Shown: positions 34,627-44,005 of the stretch, one piece after another
How the letters are laid out: each line of letters opens with the position of its first letter
Numbering within the stretch: position 1 is the first letter of the stretch
Source: Paenibacillus sp. FSL R10-2782
Lineage (GTDB): Bacteria; Bacillota; Bacilli; Paenibacillales; Paenibacillaceae
Length of the DNA: 64,000 bases
Reading direction: 5' to 3'
Assembly (NCBI RefSeq): GCF_038592985.1
Contig: NZ_CP151951.1
Span: forward strand, 1,107,001 to 1,171,000
Made by a program: the position numbers and the translations under genes
Notes under the pieces: generated by a model
Database searches by the model: none
What the model was told of the DNA's origin: nothing
What the model saw: the letters and a program-made list of their open reading frames with translations, nothing else

Positions 34627-36291
34627 ATGAACGGTAAAAAAACCTTTACCATTGCAGATGTGCTGGAACGTCCCGTATTCCGACGGGCCAAGCTGGCAGC
34701 CGGGGAGCAGGGCACGAGTCACCGGGTCGGCTGGGTCCATGTGCTGGAAATCACAAATGTAACCCCCTTTGTGAGTCGCCATGACCTGATTTTGACGACG
34801 GGGCTATGGCTGACCCGGGAAGAGGAGGAACGCGCTGAGTATATGAAGCAGCTAATCCGTTCCGAAGCCTCAGGACTGTGCGTGGAACTGGGTACGAGCA
34901 TCCATGAGATTCCGCCGGAAATCCTGGAGCTGGCGGAACGGCATCATTTTCCGGTCATCGTATTTGAACAGCCGATACGCTTTGTTGAGATCACGCAAGA
35001 TATTCACTCCCTGCTTATTAACCGCCACCACGAACTACTGAAAGATCTGGAGCGCTTCTCGCGCCAGCTTCAGCAGGAGACGCTGCGCAGCACGGATATG
35101 AGCGCTCTTTTGCGGGTACTTCATGATTATGCTGCCCGGCAGGTCATCTACATGTCTTCCATTGATACCCATCGGTTCGTACCTTCCATCCAGCCTGATG
35201 TGGCTGACCGCATTGCGAATTTTTATGCCAATGAGGTGGAATCCAGCATGACGTCTGACCGGGAGGGTCACTTGTTATTCCATCTCAATGAATCCACCGC
35301 CGTCTTGTTTCAGCCGGTTGTCTGCTTCGGGCAGGTATTTTCCGCTGTAGGTATGGTGTTGCATGGCGAAACGCCGACGGAAGAACTGTCGCTGCTGCTG
35401 GATTACACAGCCAAGGCAGCAGCTACGCTGGTGCTGAGAACCCAGTTCCTCGAAGACCGCTTGCTACGCAACCAAAATGAACTGATTCAGGATGTGCTGA
35501 ACGGACAGCTTCCCAGCGAGGAACAGGCTCAGACCCGGATGGGACTGCGTCTGCTGTCCAAGGGACAGTATTTATTTTGGGCCGGGATTATTGAGGTGGA
35601 GCATCAGGATAAGGAAGCCAGTCAGGTGCGCAAAGAGTCCATTAACCAGGATATTTTGGTACTGCTCCGTTCTTTGCTGAAAAAGGAAACGCTGCACAAC
35701 CTGCTCATGATGAAGGGGAACCAGTACTACATTCTTTGCGCCAAGGAGGAATTGACCCTGCGTTCCGCAGCGCAAATGAAGAAAGTGCTTGCCCATACCG
35801 TGCAATATATTCAGAATTATGCCGCCGGGCAGCTTGACAAGGTGCGCATTCATGCAGGTTTCGGCAAAGTAAGATACCGGATGACCGGGGCAGGTCGCAG
35901 TTTCGAGGAGGCTTACCAGGTTATTGAAGTGGCGCGAAGCGTTCCGGCCATGATAGATCGGCTTTTTTACGACAGTATCGGAATCTATCAATTGTTGAAA
36001 GCCGTACCCCGCACTCCCTTCTTACAAGAGTTTGTACAGGATCATTTGGGCGGGCTGATTGTGCATGACCGTGAGCACCATATGCAGCTTCTGGATACGC
36101 TGGATGCTTATTTTCGATGCCATGGCTCCAAGCGCGACACTGCTGGAATCCTGTACATACACAGGCAGACGCTCTACAATCGGCTGGACAAAATTAACGA
36201 GATCATAGGAGGGAATATGGCAGACCCGGATAAACGTCGTTGTTTGGAGATGGCACTGCTGGCTCACCGGATGCTACAGGCCGAAAAATGA
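34627..36291 (+). CDS. adeR: PucR-family transcription activator (AdeR-like)
   Basis: A 554-residue regulator: an N-terminal PucR sensory domain (residues about 8-125; TIADVLERPVFRRAKLAAGE, HDLILTTGLWLTREEEER), a middle GGDEF-like CdaR region (about 290-420) and a C-terminal PucR helix-turn-helix (DTAGILYIHRQTLYNRLDKI, about 515-534). AAGGAG lies before the ATG. It is divergent from ald, as AdeR of B. subtilis is expected to be placed functionally, which argues it activates ald in response to alanine. The name is by context and family, not by close sequence comparison. Confidence 0.82.
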   Translation: MNGKKTFTIADVLERPVFRRAKLAAGEQGTSHRVGWVHVLEITNVTPFVSRHDLILTTGLWLTREEEERAEYMKQLIRSEASGLCVELGTSIHEIPPEILELAERHHFPVIVFEQPIRFVEITQDIHSLLINRHHELLKDLERFSRQLQQETLRSTDMSALLRVLHDYAARQVIYMSSIDTHRFVPSIQPDVADRIANFYANEVESSMTSDREGHLLFHLNESTAVLFQPVVCFGQVFSAVGMVLHGETPTEELSLLLDYTAKAAATLVLRTQFLEDRLLRNQNELIQDVLNGQLPSEEQAQTRMGLRLLSKGQYLFWAGIIEVEHQDKEASQVRKESINQDILVLLRSLLKKETLHNLLMMKGNQYYILCAKEELTLRSAAQMKKVLAHTVQYIQNYAAGQLDKVRIHAGFGKVRYRMTGAGRSFEEAYQVIEVARSVPAMIDRLFYDSIGIYQLLKAVPRTPFLQEFVQDHLGGLIVHDREHHMQLLDTLDAYFRCHGSKRDTAGILYIHRQTLYNRLDKINEIIGGNMADPDKRRCLEMALLAHRMLQAEK

Positions 36292-36326
36292 TCCTAAATG
36301 ACTACTTCTATTTTCCAAACTACTCA

Positions 36327-36355
36327 TTTACAATGCGTGTCAACACTGAGATAAT
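36327..36355 (+). promoter_or_regulatory. SigmaA promoter of the CuAO-N lipoprotein gene
   Basis: TTTACA (36327-36332), a 17-base spacer and GATAAT (36350-36355), 38 bases before the start codon. Confidence 0.65.
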
Positions 36356-36393
36356 AGAAGAGATAACGGAAATATCTTTGAAAGGGGATTAAT

Positions 36394-37917
36394 ATGAATA
36401 TAAAAAAATGGATTGCCGTCCCTCTTATTCTGCTAATGGTAGCTTTGACGGGTTGCCAGGCAGTAGGCGGATTTGATGTAAGTAAAAATCTTTTGGGCAC
36501 ACTTGATGTGAAATCCCAGCAGTCAACGGAGAAAATATCTCTTAAATTGACGCCAAAAGCAGGCATTACGCAAGGAGACCAGGAAATTGTTGATTTAATC
36601 AATTCCATTTCCGTAACAGTGGATGAGGCCAAGGTACAATCGGAGGAACTCGCTTCCGCCAAGGGTACATTGCACATCGACAAGTATAATTTGCCGTTTG
36701 AACTTGCTTTGGACCGCCAAGGTATGGCTATTCAACTGGAAGGTGCCAAAAAACCTTATTACATATCTTTGAACTCGCAGGGGAGCTTGAGCAGTCTGCC
36801 TGCCGGATTTGATCCTTATGTATATTCCAAAGATGTAAGAGATCTGACGAAAACTGCCGCAGCACTTGTACTCAAGCATGCTCCTAACCCTTCGACGATC
36901 TCTGCAACGTCTGTAACCGAAGAAGTTTATGGTGAGAAGGACAAAGTGAAGCTGACCCGCTTGCATGCGGAACTTCGTGGCGATGAGCTGGTTGCATTGG
37001 TAAAACCATTCCTGACCAATCTGGCCAAGGACGAGGCAGGCTTGAAAGAACTGATCGGGCAAGCGATTGATTTTACTAAAAATATCGCTTCCAGCATGAA
37101 TATTGATGGTACTGATCAAGTCACAAGCCAACTGAACACGAACAAGGAAAAACTGGTCAATGAGGCTTATACCGAGGTTAAAAAGTATTTGGATCTGGCC
37201 GTTGCTCAATATGATGTAGGCGTAAGCACTTTATATGCACAGTCTCCTGAAATTAAAACGGTTCTGAGTTCCAATACGGTTCTGAAAACCGATATGTATT
37301 TTGATGAAAAAGGAAATGTTCGCAAATCAGTAGCAGACCTGACGGTTGCTTTGCCAGAAGTAGATAGTCTTCCAGTGAAGTCCTTCTCGATTGTTACGGA
37401 AACTCAATCCTGGAACGTAAACGGTAGTGTAACAGCCGACAAGGTAGATATCTCCAATGGCGTTATCGACCTGAATAAACAAGCTGAATTAACACCAGGA
37501 GCGACGCTTCGCAATTTTGATGCGAACTCTCCGATCTACAATATTTTAAAAAATGATTTGGAAATTACAAAGGTAGAAACCACTTTCGATCCTAAAGACG
37601 ATTACTATGTACTGGTGAATCGTGGAGGTACCGCCTTCATCCCGCTGCGTGAATTGACGTACGAACTGGATTCCGAATTAAAATGGGATGCGGCTGCCAA
37701 GCAAATTACAGTTGTGGATGATATTACAGGTAAGACCCTGAAGCTGAAAAGCGGCTCCAAGCAGGCTGGACTGGAAGGAAGCACATTAACGCTGCCACAA
37801 GCTCCATATACGGATGAATATGGTACGCTGTATGTTCCTTTCAAATCGGTTGCCGAAGCATTGGGTGCTACAGTAACCCGTAACAGTAATGGTGAGTATG
37901 TGTTGAAACGTGACTAA
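36394..37917 (+). CDS. Lipoprotein with C-terminal copper-amine-oxidase-N-like stalk domain
   Basis: A 507-residue exported lipoprotein: signal peptide with lipobox ALTGC (Cys21), a large unrecognised domain (about 30-380), and a C-terminal CuAO N1-like domain (about 400-507) with GGTAFIPLRELTYELDSELK, KQITVVDD and TLYVPFKSVAEALGATV. Such domains are widespread in Paenibacillus and Bacillus surface proteins; no copper site or oxidase is implied. AAAGGGGA lies before the ATG. A strong terminator follows, so it is monocistronic. Role unknown; a cell-wall-associated protein is likely. Confidence 0.85.
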   Translation: MNIKKWIAVPLILLMVALTGCQAVGGFDVSKNLLGTLDVKSQQSTEKISLKLTPKAGITQGDQEIVDLINSISVTVDEAKVQSEELASAKGTLHIDKYNLPFELALDRQGMAIQLEGAKKPYYISLNSQGSLSSLPAGFDPYVYSKDVRDLTKTAAALVLKHAPNPSTISATSVTEEVYGEKDKVKLTRLHAELRGDELVALVKPFLTNLAKDEAGLKELIGQAIDFTKNIASSMNIDGTDQVTSQLNTNKEKLVNEAYTEVKKYLDLAVAQYDVGVSTLYAQSPEIKTVLSSNTVLKTDMYFDEKGNVRKSVADLTVALPEVDSLPVKSFSIVTETQSWNVNGSVTADKVDISNGVIDLNKQAELTPGATLRNFDANSPIYNILKNDLEITKVETTFDPKDDYYVLVNRGGTAFIPLRELTYELDSELKWDAAAKQITVVDDITGKTLKLKSGSKQAGLEGSTLTLPQAPYTDEYGTLYVPFKSVAEALGATVTRNSNGEYVLKRD

Positions 37918-37984
37918 AAAGACATTCCACATATCTGTATCCAACTGCACCGCTGGTGTATGGAATATGCAGGTATAGACACAG

Positions 37985-38017
37985 GAACCGGCCCGTTTAA
38001 GGGTCGGTTCTTTTTTT
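37985..38017 (+). terminator. Intrinsic terminator
   Basis: GAACCGGCCC (37985-37994) pairs with GGGTCGGTTC (38001-38010), followed by seven Ts. Confidence 0.9.
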
Positions 38018-38214
38018 GCATATCCTTACGAATCTAATCTGTCGTAAAATAAGGAAGCATTCTCACAGAAACGATTTAAATAAGCGACTACAGATTAAAA
38101 TAGTACCCTATTTTTGCACTGGGAAAATTGAGATAATTATATTGTTCTTGCGCCATTGATAAATTTTCGGCCAGGCACCACGGTGGAAATCACCTACAAT
38201 AGGAGGATATAACG

Positions 38215-39510
38215 ATGAAAGATATGGAATTGTTGAATTCTAGTGAGGGAAAAATTGTACTAGCTCGAATGTACGGTCAACAGCAGGTTGCAGAGCAAAC
38301 GACGCGATATCAATCCATTCTACAGGCGTACCGGGAGCACTTCGGCGTCGGGGATATTGAATGGTTTAGTGCTCCGGGAAGATGCGAAATAGGTGGGAAT
38401 CATACAGACCACAATCACGGGAAGGTGCTGGCAGGCAGTATTACACTGGATACCATTGCTGTAGCTGCTAAAGTGGAGGAGCCTGTAATTACGTTCTTTT
38501 CCGAAGGCTACAAAACGAAATACGTCATTGATTTAAATGACTTGTCACCACAACCGGAGGATGATGGTACGATGCTTCTGGTTCGCGGTATTGCGGCTGG
38601 TTTGCTCGAATTCGGATATCGCATCGGAGGATTCCAAGCTTATATATCAAGCAATGTGTTCTCTGCTTCAGGATTAAGCTCTTCTGCTTCATTTGAAATG
38701 TTGATATGTACGATCATCAGTCATTTTTATAATGAGGGAGCGTTGGATGCTGTCGCCAAATCCAAAATCGGCCAGTATGCCGAAAATGGCTACTGGAACA
38801 AGCCGTCGGGTCTGCTTGACCAAATGGCTTGCGCATATGGGGGGCTGGTTGCCATTGATTTTGAAAACCCCGAGGAACCGATCATCAATCCAGTCCACTG
38901 GGATTTTCAACAGAATGGATATTCCCTGGTTATCGTTAATACAGGCGGAAATCATGCTGATTTAACGGAGGATTACGCGGCGGTGCCCAACGAAATGCGT
39001 GCAGTGGCTCAGTCCTTAGGTGCTTCTGTTTGCCGTGACTTATCGCCGGGGGATCTGTATGCCAACCTCAAAATGGTCAGGGAAAAAGCAGGAGATCGTG
39101 CAGTGCTGCGTGCGTTGCATTTTTTTGAAGAAAATAGGCGTGTGGATGAACAGGTGAAGTCGCTGGAGGAGGGACGTTTTTCTGATTTCTTGAAGCTCGT
39201 CACCGAATCCGGTAATTCTTCATGGAAATGGCTTCAAAACGTATATAGAAGTGGGGTTGACCGGGAACAGGACGTGTCTGTTGCGCTAGCATTAACGGAA
39301 ATGTATTTGCAATCCATAGATAACAGCGCATGCAGGGTACATGGTGGTGGCTTTGCTGGAGTCATCTTAACGATTCTTCCCAATGATCGTGTTGATGATT
39401 ATAAGACGTGGATCAGCGGAATGCTGGGAACTCCGGTACTCGTTGTCAACGTCCGTGAGCAGGGTGCCGTTAATGTAAGTGATTTGATTCATGCGGCAAC
39501 GAAGGATTGA
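38215..39510 (+). CDS. Galactokinase-family GHMP sugar kinase (variant sugar-binding motif)
   Basis: A 431-residue GHMP kinase. The galactokinase-type motif is FSAPGRCEIGGNHTDHNHG (51-69), the phosphate loop SASGLSSSASFE (about 152-163) and the C-terminal GGGFAGVILT. In standard GalK the first motif reads GEHTDYN and the Glu contacts galactose O6; here it is Asn62 (GGNHTDHN). His63 and Asp65 are kept. The sugar could therefore be galactose or a related hexose such as a C6-altered one. AGGAGG lies 8 bases before the ATG. No galT or galE is nearby; a terminator follows. Confidence 0.82.
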   Translation: MKDMELLNSSEGKIVLARMYGQQQVAEQTTRYQSILQAYREHFGVGDIEWFSAPGRCEIGGNHTDHNHGKVLAGSITLDTIAVAAKVEEPVITFFSEGYKTKYVIDLNDLSPQPEDDGTMLLVRGIAAGLLEFGYRIGGFQAYISSNVFSASGLSSSASFEMLICTIISHFYNEGALDAVAKSKIGQYAENGYWNKPSGLLDQMACAYGGLVAIDFENPEEPIINPVHWDFQQNGYSLVIVNTGGNHADLTEDYAAVPNEMRAVAQSLGASVCRDLSPGDLYANLKMVREKAGDRAVLRALHFFEENRRVDEQVKSLEEGRFSDFLKLVTESGNSSWKWLQNVYRSGVDREQDVSVALALTEMYLQSIDNSACRVHGGGFAGVILTILPNDRVDDYKTWISGMLGTPVLVVNVREQGAVNVSDLIHAATKD

Positions 39511-39571
39511 AAATGAAGCCAGAGTTGGACGGATCTCAGGAGTTATTGTGAATTGAATATACTAGACCGTT

Positions 39572-39610
39572 GAAGGCTTTAACCTCTGGGTTAAAGTCTT
39601 CGTTCTTTTT
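39572..39610 (+). terminator. Intrinsic terminator after galactokinase gene
   Basis: GAAGGCTTTAACC (39572-39584) pairs with GGTTAAAGTCTTC (39589-39601, one G-T pair), loop TCTG, then a T run. Confidence 0.85.
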
Positions 39611-39675
39611 GGACGATGCAGTCCAGGCTTACGTTATAATAGAACATGGAAGTTCTAACGAAGGAGGGCCTATTC

Positions 39676-40596
39676 ATGGCTATGTACCCGTCCTGGTCCT
39701 ATTCGCAATCGAGGGCCCAAACGTTCGATGAATGCCTACGCAAATATTATTATCATTATTACGGCTCGCATAACGGCTGGAACCCTGCACAGGGCAGTGA
39801 AGAGCAGGTTGCGTTGTATCGGCTCAAGCAGCTGAGCAACTTATATATTTTATTTGGGAATATTACGCATCAAATGTGTGAATCGGTCATACGTGGTTGG
39901 ATGGAAAAAGGCGCTGTTCCACGTCCGGCGTACTTGGAGACAGCGATGAAGAACATGCTGAATGACAGCTACAAGGAATCGCTGCAACAACGTGAGCTAT
40001 GGCAGCAAGACCCCAAAAATCGCATCATGCTCGCTGAAATTTATTATGATGACGAAGTGCTGGCGGAACGCATTGCCCGCATTAAGGAGCGACAGCATGC
40101 GGTGGTACACAATTTGTACCGTACTGCCGTTTGGCGTGAGTTGCAGCAGGGTGAGGCCCGAATTGTCGAGGTGGAGAAGTGGGATACGATGCTGCTTCAT
40201 GAGACGAAGGTCTATGTCAAAATGGATTTGCTCTACCGCAGAGGTAATGGAGACATGGTTATCGTAGACTGGAAGACAGGCAAGGAAGGCGACTTCTCCG
40301 ACCAGTTATTTTTGTATGCTTCCTATGTGCAGGAGCATTACCAGCTTCCCTTGGAGAAGATCGAGGTGCGTGTGGAATATTTGATGACCGGAGAGCATGA
40401 AGTGTACCATCCTGCGCAGGAGGATATCTACAAGGTGGTTGGCAATGTCGGGCGATACATCGAGGAAATGAAGTCCTGTCTCGATGATGATTATTATAAT
40501 CGGCCGAAACCCGAGTCCTTCTTCACGCCGATGCCATCCCGCAGAGCGTGTGGAGGCTGTAATTTTCGGGAGGTGTGCAAGTACCGCGCGGTATAG
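39676..40596 (+). CDS. Stand-alone PD-(D/E)XK nuclease with probable Fe-S cluster (Cas4/AddB-like)
   Basis: A 306-residue RecB-family nuclease. The core is KMDLLYRRGNGDMVIVDWKTGK with Asp184, Asp198 and Lys200, followed by the helix QLFLYASYV (Gln210, Tyr214). Like Cas4 and AddB it has one Cys near the N-terminus (Cys20 in FDECLRKYYYHYY) and a C-terminal C-x2-C-x5-C cluster (Cys292, Cys295, Cys301), which would bind a 4Fe-4S cluster. No cas genes or repeats and no helicase gene are nearby, so it is not part of a CRISPR system or AddAB. AAGGAGG lies 8 bases before ATG 39676. Single-strand exonuclease activity in repair is the likely role. Confidence 0.85.
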   Translation: MAMYPSWSYSQSRAQTFDECLRKYYYHYYGSHNGWNPAQGSEEQVALYRLKQLSNLYILFGNITHQMCESVIRGWMEKGAVPRPAYLETAMKNMLNDSYKESLQQRELWQQDPKNRIMLAEIYYDDEVLAERIARIKERQHAVVHNLYRTAVWRELQQGEARIVEVEKWDTMLLHETKVYVKMDLLYRRGNGDMVIVDWKTGKEGDFSDQLFLYASYVQEHYQLPLEKIEVRVEYLMTGEHEVYHPAQEDIYKVVGNVGRYIEEMKSCLDDDYYNRPKPESFFTPMPSRRACGGCNFREVCKYRAV

Positions 40597-40641
40597 GATG
40601 GGATTGTGACAGGTGCAACCAATGCGGATGGAGGGATCACA

Positions 40642-41444
40642 TTGAACAAAGGCGCCATGATAGGAAAAGGCATGAGTGCTGAGGTTTATGAATGGGGCGA
40701 TCAGCAGGTTTTAAAGCTCTATTACGATAACTATCAACCTGAATGGGTACGATTTGAAGCCGAGATTAGCGCAGCCGTAAAGGAAGCCGGGGTACCTGCG
40801 CCAAGTGTCTACGAATGTTAGAAGAAGGGGGGCGACATGGACTGCTTTACGAACGAATTCCGGGAGTATCTATGCTTGCTATGATACAAAGCTCTCCGTA
40901 TAGAATTTTGAGATATGCAAGAGAAATGGCTTGGCTTCATTGGAGCATTCATCGCTGTTCAACGACCAAGCTTCCTCGCCAAAAAGACAGATTGGAGCAA
41001 GCAATAAATGACTCCAAAGAATTATTGGGAGAGAAAACAAAGCTGATTTGTGAATTTATGGACACTTTACCAACTGGTAATTGGGTTTGTCATGGTGATT
41101 TTCACCCCGACAATATCTTAATGACGAATCATCAATCAATCGCAATTGATTGGACAAACGCAAGTATAGGAGACCCGATGTGCGATGTAGCAAGAACCTC
41201 GTTAATGTTGCTTTCTCCGTTTAATCCACCAGGGACACCAAGAACGATGGAGCCTTTATTGTGTCTATTTAAAAGAATACTAAACAGAGCTTACCTGAAT
41301 GAATATTGCAGAAGCTCCAATATAAAAGCTGATAGCATGAATAGCTGGATATTACCTGTAGCGGCTGCCAGGTTACAAGAGGGGATTCCTGGTGAGCAAG
41401 AGTGGCTGCTGCATCTGATTAATCATCGGCTCCAAAACATGTAG
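40642..41444 (+). pseudogene. Aminoglycoside phosphotransferase-family kinase, frameshifted
   Basis: Two frames together make one APH/choline-kinase-fold protein of about 265 residues. The first (TTG 40642, GGAGG 7 bases upstream) encodes IGKGMSAEVYEWGDQQVLKLYY and ends in VYEC-stop at 40821. The second begins within ATGTTAG at 40815 and continues MLEEGGRHGLLYERIPG, then the catalytic HGDFHPDNIL and the metal-binding IDWTNASIGDP. Reading GAATGTTAG as GAAATGTTAGAA would join them (VYEMLEEGG), so one A is missing. It may be a real inactivated gene or a sequencing error. The 3' part is more AT-rich than the 5' part, suggesting the gene came from elsewhere. Confidence 0.8.
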
Positions 41445-41525
41445 GTACGCCTATACAATCTAGCCCGTATCATTACGACAAGCCAGCCTAAACGTGTATG
41501 GCAAATCTATAATTATCCCAAGTTT

Positions 41526-41539
41526 TGAAACCGCTTTCT
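41526..41539 (+). promoter_or_regulatory. Candidate cre site before GDSL esterase gene
   Basis: TGAAACCGCTTTCT matches 13 of 14 cre positions. A possible -35 (TTTCTT) overlaps its end and TATGAT follows after 17 bases, so CcpA binding would block RNA polymerase. Confidence 0.55.
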
Positions 41540-41603
41540 TATTTGGAGAATACAAGGTATGATAAGGGTATTATTGGAAATTCAGAAGGAGGATATAAGG
41601 AAG

Positions 41604-42263
41604 ATGACGAGTACAGGCCGCACACGTATTCTTTTTCAGGGGGATTCCATAACAGATGGAGGAAGAGGACGGAATGAGGACGCGAACCATTGGCTGGGCC
41701 AGAGCTATGTGTATCTGATCGCAGGTAAACTGGGGAGTCGATTGACTGCTACGCAGCCAGAATTTGTGAATCGTGGGATTTCGGGGGATCGGGTTTCGGA
41801 TTTGTATGCGCGCTGGAATGAGGATACGTTTAGCCTCAAGCCGGATATGCTCAGTATTCTGATCGGCGTGAACGATGCCTGGCGGATCGTGGAGCAGGAG
41901 CCGTCCGGGGTGACGGACCGATTTGAACGAGCCTATCGCCATGTTTTGGAGGAAACGCGTGAAGTGCTGCCCGATATCGGGCTGGTGATGTGTGAGCCAT
42001 TTATTTTGAAAACGGGAGCTACGGAGGCACGATGGGACATTTGGCAGGAAAAAATAACAGGTTATCAGCAGCTTACGCGTCAGCTTGCGGACGAATTTGG
42101 GGCTGTATTTGTGCCGCTCCAAAGCGTGCTGAACGAGGCAGCTACCAAGGCGGACGCCTCCTATTGGCTGCATGACGGGGTTCATCCCACAGCGGTTGGG
42201 CACCAGTTGATAGCGGATCAATGGATAGATATCGTGCAAAAGAGTCCGCTGGCGATTCGCTAA
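41604..42263 (+). CDS. GDSL/SGNH-family esterase
   Basis: A 219-residue serine hydrolase. Block I is FQGDSITDGGRGRN (catalytic Ser in GDS), block II has the oxyanion Gly (NRGISGDRVSDL), block III is IGVNDAWR and block V DGVHPTAVGHQ carries the catalytic Asp and His. There is no signal peptide, so it acts inside the cell. Similar proteins deacetylate xylo- or rhamnogalacturonan oligosaccharides or act as lysophospholipases; a sugar esterase is plausible given the cre site and the carbohydrate genes in the window. ATG 41604 is chosen because the GDS motif then starts near residue 12 as usual; AAGGAGG is 11 bases upstream. Confidence 0.88.
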   Translation: MTSTGRTRILFQGDSITDGGRGRNEDANHWLGQSYVYLIAGKLGSRLTATQPEFVNRGISGDRVSDLYARWNEDTFSLKPDMLSILIGVNDAWRIVEQEPSGVTDRFERAYRHVLEETREVLPDIGLVMCEPFILKTGATEARWDIWQEKITGYQQLTRQLADEFGAVFVPLQSVLNEAATKADASYWLHDGVHPTAVGHQLIADQWIDIVQKSPLAIR

Positions 42264-42371
42264 CTTGGTCAACCATAGTCTACTCCTTGTCATTTTTGGG
42301 TAATACACGATTATGGACATAATGACTTATAGGAACTGTCCATCCAAAAATGAACGTCATAAGGGAGCTTC

Positions 42372-43745
42372 TTGCTTCGTATGGCGGGGCAAGAGAGGGC
42401 TGTGGAAACTGTGAATATCATACTGGTCATTTTACTGATTGCGTTAACTGCGTTTTTCGTTGCATCCGAGTATTCCATTATTCGCGTGCGGGTATCCCGT
42501 ATCAATCAGCTTGCATCCGAAGGGAATAAAAATGCCAAAGCTGTCAAAAATATTTTGTCCCGACTGGATGAGTATTTATCTGCTTGTCAGCTAGGGACCA
42601 CGTTAACCTCGATGGCGTTAGGCTGGCTCGGGGAGTCTACGGTTGAAAAGCTGCTGCATCCGCTATTTGTGCTGGCGCATATTCCGGCCGGACTCACGGG
42701 AGTATTATCCTTTTTGCTGGCTTTTCTGATTTTGACGTATTTCGAGGTGGTTATCGGGGAGCTGGTGCCCAAAACATTCGCCATACAGATTGCGGAGCCG
42801 ATGGCTTTGTTTTTTGCCCGTCCCATTACAATCTTCTATAAAATGACGTATCCGCTGAATTGGGTACTCAGCCGTTCCTCGCGTGTCATTACGGGACTGT
42901 TCGGGCTGAAAAAGGTTTCCGAGGAAGATGCGGCTCTCAGTGAGGCAGAGCTGCGTTTGGCATTATCCGAAGGATACCGCAGTGGTGAAATTACACCAAC
43001 AGAATATCGCTACCTGAACAATGTATTTGATTTTGACGACCGTGCGGCGCAAGAGATTATGGTACCGCGTATTCACATCCGCTCTATTTCTCATCTGGCA
43101 ACGGTGGCAGAGTTTATGGAGCTAATCGAAGACAAGATCTATAATTTTCTGCCTGTAGCCGAAAACGGGGATCGGGATCGTATCATCGGGATGATCCGCG
43201 TGAAGGAAGCGCTGCATGATTTGGCCCGAGGCCACAGCACAGGGAATACCACGATGGCCTCCTATATTCATCCAGTGCTTCAGGTGATTGAGACCATTCA
43301 GGCCAGGGATCTGCTGATTCAGATGCAAAAGCGGCGTATTCCCGTAGCGGTTCTGGTGGACGAGTATGGCGGTACATCCGGGTTGGTCACGCTGGAGGAT
43401 ATTATGGAGGAGATTGTAGGGGACATTCCTTCCTATACCGACACCGAGACCCCTGCGGCGCTAACCCCTCTCATTACAAAAACAGACGATCATCGTTACA
43501 TACTCAAATCGCAAGCGCTCATTCATGAAGTCAATCGGCGTTTGGAGACGGATATTGAGGCCAGAGACGTATATACGATTGGCGGATGGATGCTTTCAGA
43601 GCATTTTGATATCCGACAGGGAGAGAGTATGACCATAGGCTCATGGGAGTTTACCGTACTGGAAAAAAACAGTCACCAAATAGACACAATTGAAGCGGCC
43701 AAAAAAATAGCTGGTGAACAGGAAAATGACAATAATTCCGAATGA
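42372..43745 (+). CDS. CNNM/CorC-type hemolysin family membrane protein (Mg export)
   Basis: About 457 residues: a CNNM (DUF21) membrane domain with four helices (IILVILLIALTAFFVASEYS; LTSMALGWLGESTVEKLL; GVLSFLLAFLILTYFEVVIGE), then two CBS domains (about 215-335; MVPRIHIRSIS, RIPVAVLVDEYGG) and a C-terminal CorC/HlyC domain (about 360-440). It resembles MpfA/YhdP of B. subtilis, which lowers cellular Mg. TTG 42372 follows AAGGGAG by about 6 bases; ATG 42381 and GTG codons just after are other possible starts. CBS domains probably bind an adenine nucleotide. Confidence 0.9.
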   Translation: MLRMAGQERAVETVNIILVILLIALTAFFVASEYSIIRVRVSRINQLASEGNKNAKAVKNILSRLDEYLSACQLGTTLTSMALGWLGESTVEKLLHPLFVLAHIPAGLTGVLSFLLAFLILTYFEVVIGELVPKTFAIQIAEPMALFFARPITIFYKMTYPLNWVLSRSSRVITGLFGLKKVSEEDAALSEAELRLALSEGYRSGEITPTEYRYLNNVFDFDDRAAQEIMVPRIHIRSISHLATVAEFMELIEDKIYNFLPVAENGDRDRIIGMIRVKEALHDLARGHSTGNTTMASYIHPVLQVIETIQARDLLIQMQKRRIPVAVLVDEYGGTSGLVTLEDIMEEIVGDIPSYTDTETPAALTPLITKTDDHRYILKSQALIHEVNRRLETDIEARDVYTIGGWMLSEHFDIRQGESMTIGSWEFTVLEKNSHQIDTIEAAKKIAGEQENDNNSE

Positions 43746-43784
43746 TGGAATGATTGAACGCCTGCAAATCAATGGTTTAATTTG

Positions 43785-43834
43785 TGACGAATGGCCAGTA
43801 AAGCAAGCAGCAGCGCGGTTCGTCCATTTTTTTG
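43785..43834 (+). terminator. Possible terminator after CNNM gene
   Basis: GACGAA (43786-43791) pairs with TTCGTC (43819-43824) over a large loop, then a run of Ts. Confidence 0.4.
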
Positions 43835-43885
43835 ATGCCCGTTGATGCTCGGTGCATGTTATTTTGGCTGTTAAGGTGGAGGGTC

Positions 43886-43913
43886 TAAAGTCTCTCTATC
43901 TTTATGCTCATAA
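43886..43913 (+). promoter_or_regulatory. Possible SigmaD (flagellar) promoter of chemoreceptor gene
   Basis: TAAA (43886-43889), 16 bases, then GCTCATAA (43906-43913), 6 of 8 matches to the SigmaD -10 GCCGATAA. SigmaD drives most Bacillus chemoreceptor genes. Confidence 0.35.
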
Positions 43914-44005
43914 AAAAGGTTGTCTGTGAAAAATACCACTAGAATTGTAGCAATTATATGGTAAAATGGAATCAAATTCGAGTTTTTTGGGGTGGGCTAC
44001 ATTAC

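Noticed and set aside
39676..40596. cas4 of a CRISPR-Cas locus
   Set aside because: No other cas gene or repeat array anywhere in the window.
41571..42320. 249-residue open frame on the minus strand
   Set aside because: Shadow of the GDSL esterase; no family pattern.
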